Shown here: in pieces, positions 4,778 to 5,994 of the stretch | Numbering within the stretch: position 1 is the first letter of the stretch | Layout: each line of letters begins with the position of its first letter | Origin: an uncultured bacterium | Lineage (GTDB): Bacteria > Bacillota_I > Bacilli_A > RF39 > UBA660 | Assembly (NCBI GenBank): GCA_949286645.1 | Contig: CASEDN010000017.1 | Span: 1-5,994, forward strand | Direction of reading: 5' to 3' | Length of the DNA stretch: 5,994 bases | Made by a program: the position numbers and the translations under genes | Notes under the pieces: generated by a model | Seen by the model: the letters and a program-made list of their open reading frames with translations, nothing else | What the model was told of the DNA's origin: nothing | Databases searched by the model: none

Positions 4778-5994
4778 ATGAAGGCATGTGTTTATACATT
4801 AGGATGTAAAGTAAATACTTATGAAAGTGAATATATTATGTTAAAACTAATAGAAGCAGGTTATGAGGTAGTAAATAATTTAGATGAGACTTCTGATGTT
4901 TATATAATTAATACTTGTACTGTAACTAATACTGCTGATATTAAAAGTAGAAAGATAATACATCGTATTAAAAGAAATAATCCTAATGCTTGTATAGTAG
5001 GACTTGGTTGTTATGTAGAAGATCATCCTGAGGAGTTTAATGATATAGATATTTATGTTGGTAATAAAGATAAAAGTAAGATTGTAGAATTGCTTGATTT
5101 ATATTTTACTAATAAAGAGCCTATTAGAAGAGTAGGACTTGATAAAGAAAAGTTTGAAGATATGTATATAACAGATTTTAAAAATAGGTGTAGAGCCTTT
5201 GTTAAAGTACAAGATGGATGTGAGAACTTCTGTAGTTATTGTATTATTCCTTATGTTAGAGGTAAGTGTAGGAGTAAAGACTTAGATACAGTAGTTAGTG
5301 AGGTAACTGCTTTAGTTAATAAAGGCTTTAAAGAAATAGTTTTAACTGGTATTCATACAGGGCACTATGGGGTTGATCTTGATACTAGTTTTGCAGATTT
5401 ACTTAATGCTTTAGTTAAAATAAATGGTTTAAAAAGACTTAGAATATCTAGTATTGAAGTAACAGAGTTAAATAGTGATGTCTTAGATGTTATTAAAAAA
5501 AGTAATATAATTGTAGATCACTTACATATCCCTTTACAAGCAGGTAGTGATAAACTCTTAAAATTAATGAATCGTAAATATGATTTAGAATACTTTGAAA
5601 ATAAATTAAAGGAAATTAGAAAGATTAGACCTAATATATCTATAACTACAGATATTATTGTTGGTTTTCCTAATGAAAATGAAGAAGATTTTAATGAGAC
5701 TATAGAAAATTCTAAGAAATTTGGTTTTTCTAAGATTCACGTTTTTCCATATTCAGATAGAGTTGGAACTGTTGCAAGTAAGATGGATGGACATATAGAT
5801 GGTAATATTAAGAAAGATAGGGCAAGAAAACTTCTTGATGTTTCTCGTGAGTTAGAGAAAGAATATGCTAATAAGTTTATAGGTGAAACCTTAGAAGTTC
5901 TTTTTGAAGAAGTTAAAGATGGTGTTAGTATAGGTCATACTAGTAATTATTTAAAAGTTAAAGTAAAAGGAGATATTCCTTCTAATACTTTTAA
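4778..5994 (+). CDS. mtaB: tRNA t6A37 methylthiotransferase MtaB (3' end missing)
   Basis: 405 codons from ATG 4778, still open at the window edge, so perhaps 20-40 residues are missing. MtaB is a radical-SAM enzyme that adds a methylthio group to t6A at position 37 of ANN-decoding tRNAs, giving ms2t6A and improving decoding accuracy. The N-terminal methylthiotransferase domain has the three Cys ligands of the auxiliary cluster: Cys10 (TLGCKVN), Cys47 (NTCTVT) and Cys78 (GLGCYVE). The radical-SAM domain has CENFCSYC (Cys148, 152, 155), which binds the SAM-cleaving 4Fe-4S cluster, followed by IIPYVRG. LTGIHTGHYG, IPLQAGSD and TDIIVGFPNE are further family motifs, and the TGIHTGHYG form fits MtaB rather than MiaB or RimO. 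A TRAM RNA-binding domain starts near residue 368. AGGGAG (4765-4770) is seven bases before the ATG. The gene follows the SGNH hydrolase by 30 bases without a terminator. Confidence 0.95.
   Translation, partial: MKACVYTLGCKVNTYESEYIMLKLIEAGYEVVNNLDETSDVYIINTCTVTNTADIKSRKIIHRIKRNNPNACIVGLGCYVEDHPEEFNDIDIYVGNKDKSKIVELLDLYFTNKEPIRRVGLDKEKFEDMYITDFKNRCRAFVKVQDGCENFCSYCIIPYVRGKCRSKDLDTVVSEVTALVNKGFKEIVLTGIHTGHYGVDLDTSFADLLNALVKINGLKRLRISSIEVTELNSDVLDVIKKSNIIVDHLHIPLQAGSDKLLKLMNRKYDLEYFENKLKEIRKIRPNISITTDIIVGFPNENEEDFNETIENSKKFGFSKIHVFPYSDRVGTVASKMDGHIDGNIKKDRARKLLDVSRELEKEYANKFIGETLEVLFEEVKDGVSIGHTSNYLKVKVKGDIPSNTF

Noticed and set aside
1..5994. UGA-as-Trp genetic code, as in mycoplasmas
   Set aside because: All Trp codons seen are TGG and full-length family proteins contain no in-frame TGA, so the standard bacterial code suffices.
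1..5994. CRISPR array, tRNA or rRNA gene, insertion sequence
   Set aside because: No regularly spaced repeats, cloverleaf, rRNA-like segment, transposase or terminal inverted repeats could be found by reading.

Overview
The window is strongly AT-rich and tightly packed with genes. The standard genetic code fits: every Trp codon is TGG, no reading frame contains an internal TGA, and the visible stops are TAA or TAG. Clear Shine-Dalgarno sites, compact sigma-A-type promoters and the gene families point to a low-GC Bacillota or Bacilli-type bacterium, possibly one of the uncultured gut Bacilli/Mollicutes-related lineages. The lineage is an inference; the window has no rRNA or other decisive marker.

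Layout. (1) 2-268, +: the 3' end of thrS, threonyl-tRNA synthetase, entering from the left. (2) 270-322: a strong hairpin that can terminate transcription in both directions. (3) 286-576, -: a small YqfQ/VrrA-like protein, convergent with thrS, whose last codons lie inside the terminator. (4) 597-661: a divergent promoter region in which two promoters share one -35 block. (5) 688-2142 and 2151-2918, +: a two-gene operon for a ComGB/PilC-type inner-membrane platform protein and a ComC/PilD-type prepilin peptidase, which are the membrane assembly and processing parts of a type IV pilus or competence pseudopilus. No motor ATPase or pilin gene is visible here. (6) 2927-3062: a promoter and a leader holding a possible 24-codon hydrophobic mini-ORF. 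(7) 3063-4046, +: a complete RhuM-family gene with a perfect 12-bp-arm palindrome inside its coding sequence. (8) 4136-4747, +: a cytoplasmic SGNH/GDSL hydrolase. (9) 4778-5994, +: the first 405 codons of mtaB, the tRNA ms2t6A methylthiotransferase, running off the right edge.

How the genes relate. thrS and mtaB are housekeeping translation genes. The platform protein and peptidase act together in pilus-type assembly. RhuM and the SGNH hydrolase look like accessory genes placed between these blocks. No transposase, integrase, tRNA, rRNA, CRISPR array or gene-free stretch over about 150 bases is visible. No complete undescribed system can be shown. The most unusual signals are the RhuM palindrome, the RhuM leader, the shared -35 of the divergent promoters, and the terminator that doubles as coding sequence.
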